DNA of 6,243 nt from Actinomycetota bacterium (GTDB taxonomy: Bacteria; Actinomycetota; Actinomycetes; Streptosporangiales; Streptosporangiaceae), in contig PMST01000018.1 in NCBI GenBank assembly GCA_003168295.1, positions 1 through 6,243 of the forward strand. Direction: 5' to 3'. The notes under the pieces were generated by a model. The model saw only the letters and a list, made by a program, of their open reading frames with translations, had not been told where the DNA came from and searched no databases. Position numbers and translations under genes: made by a program. Position 1 is the first letter of the stretch. The number at the start of each line of letters is the position of its first letter. Shown piece after piece: positions 6,218 to 6,243 of this stretch.

Positions 6218-6234
6218 GACAATGACTGTCCCGT
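6214..6234. other. Strong hairpin/inverted repeat next to array B
   Basis: ACGGGACA (6214-6221) and TGTCCCGT (6227-6234) form a perfect 8-bp stem around a 5-nt loop (ATGAC). It overlaps the end of site B3 and has no U-tract, so a classic intrinsic terminator is not clear, although actinomycete terminators often lack the U-tract. It may be a transcription stop for the GTPase operon or part of the transposon end. Confidence 0.5.
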
Positions 6235-6243
6235 CTCACGGAA

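Overview
The window is GC-rich DNA with many G/C-ending codons, TTG and GTG starts, and tightly spaced or overlapping genes on the + strand. This suggests a high-GC actinomycete (Streptomyces or a relative), but that is inferred from composition and gene style; there is no rRNA or housekeeping gene to fix the taxon. Gene content points to the cargo end of a TniA/TniB/TniQ-type (Tn5053/Tn402/Tn7-like) transposon.

Layout. (1) Positions 2-148 hold the last codons of a TniB/TnsC-like AAA ATPase, followed after 2 nt by a tniQ gene (151-1194). The transposase gene would lie upstream, outside the window. (2) Positions 1272-3053 encode a fused DUF262-DUF1524 protein (GmrSD/SspE/BrxU-like), a probable modification-dependent, NTP-regulated nuclease of type IV restriction style. 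(3) Positions 3054-3789 are a 0.74 kb stretch without a convincing gene. It contains members of a repeat family (about 3071-3100 and 3315-3409), one weak 32-codon ORF, a locally A+T-rich segment, and a tandem ~20-bp repeat just before the next gene. (4) Positions 3790-5295 and 5288-6040 form a translationally coupled pair: a membrane-anchored P-loop GTPase (two N-terminal TM segments; G1, G3, G4 and a G5-like motif) and a 250-residue protein of unknown family with a single C-terminal TM segment. (5) Positions 6121-6217 repeat the three-site array of 3315-3409 in the same order, orientation and almost the same spacing. A strong hairpin follows at 6214-6234.

How it may work together. The transposition genes carry a restriction-type defence gene as cargo. 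The GTPase/tail-anchored pair is a separate module of about 2.8 kb bracketed by directly repeated arrays. The arrays are probably transposase-binding or recombination sites, which would make the module a separately acquired or separately mobile cassette. The GTPase pair is the best candidate for an undescribed system: its architecture fits NTPase-based conflict or antiphage systems, but no effector domain is recognisable and the function is not shown by sequence alone.
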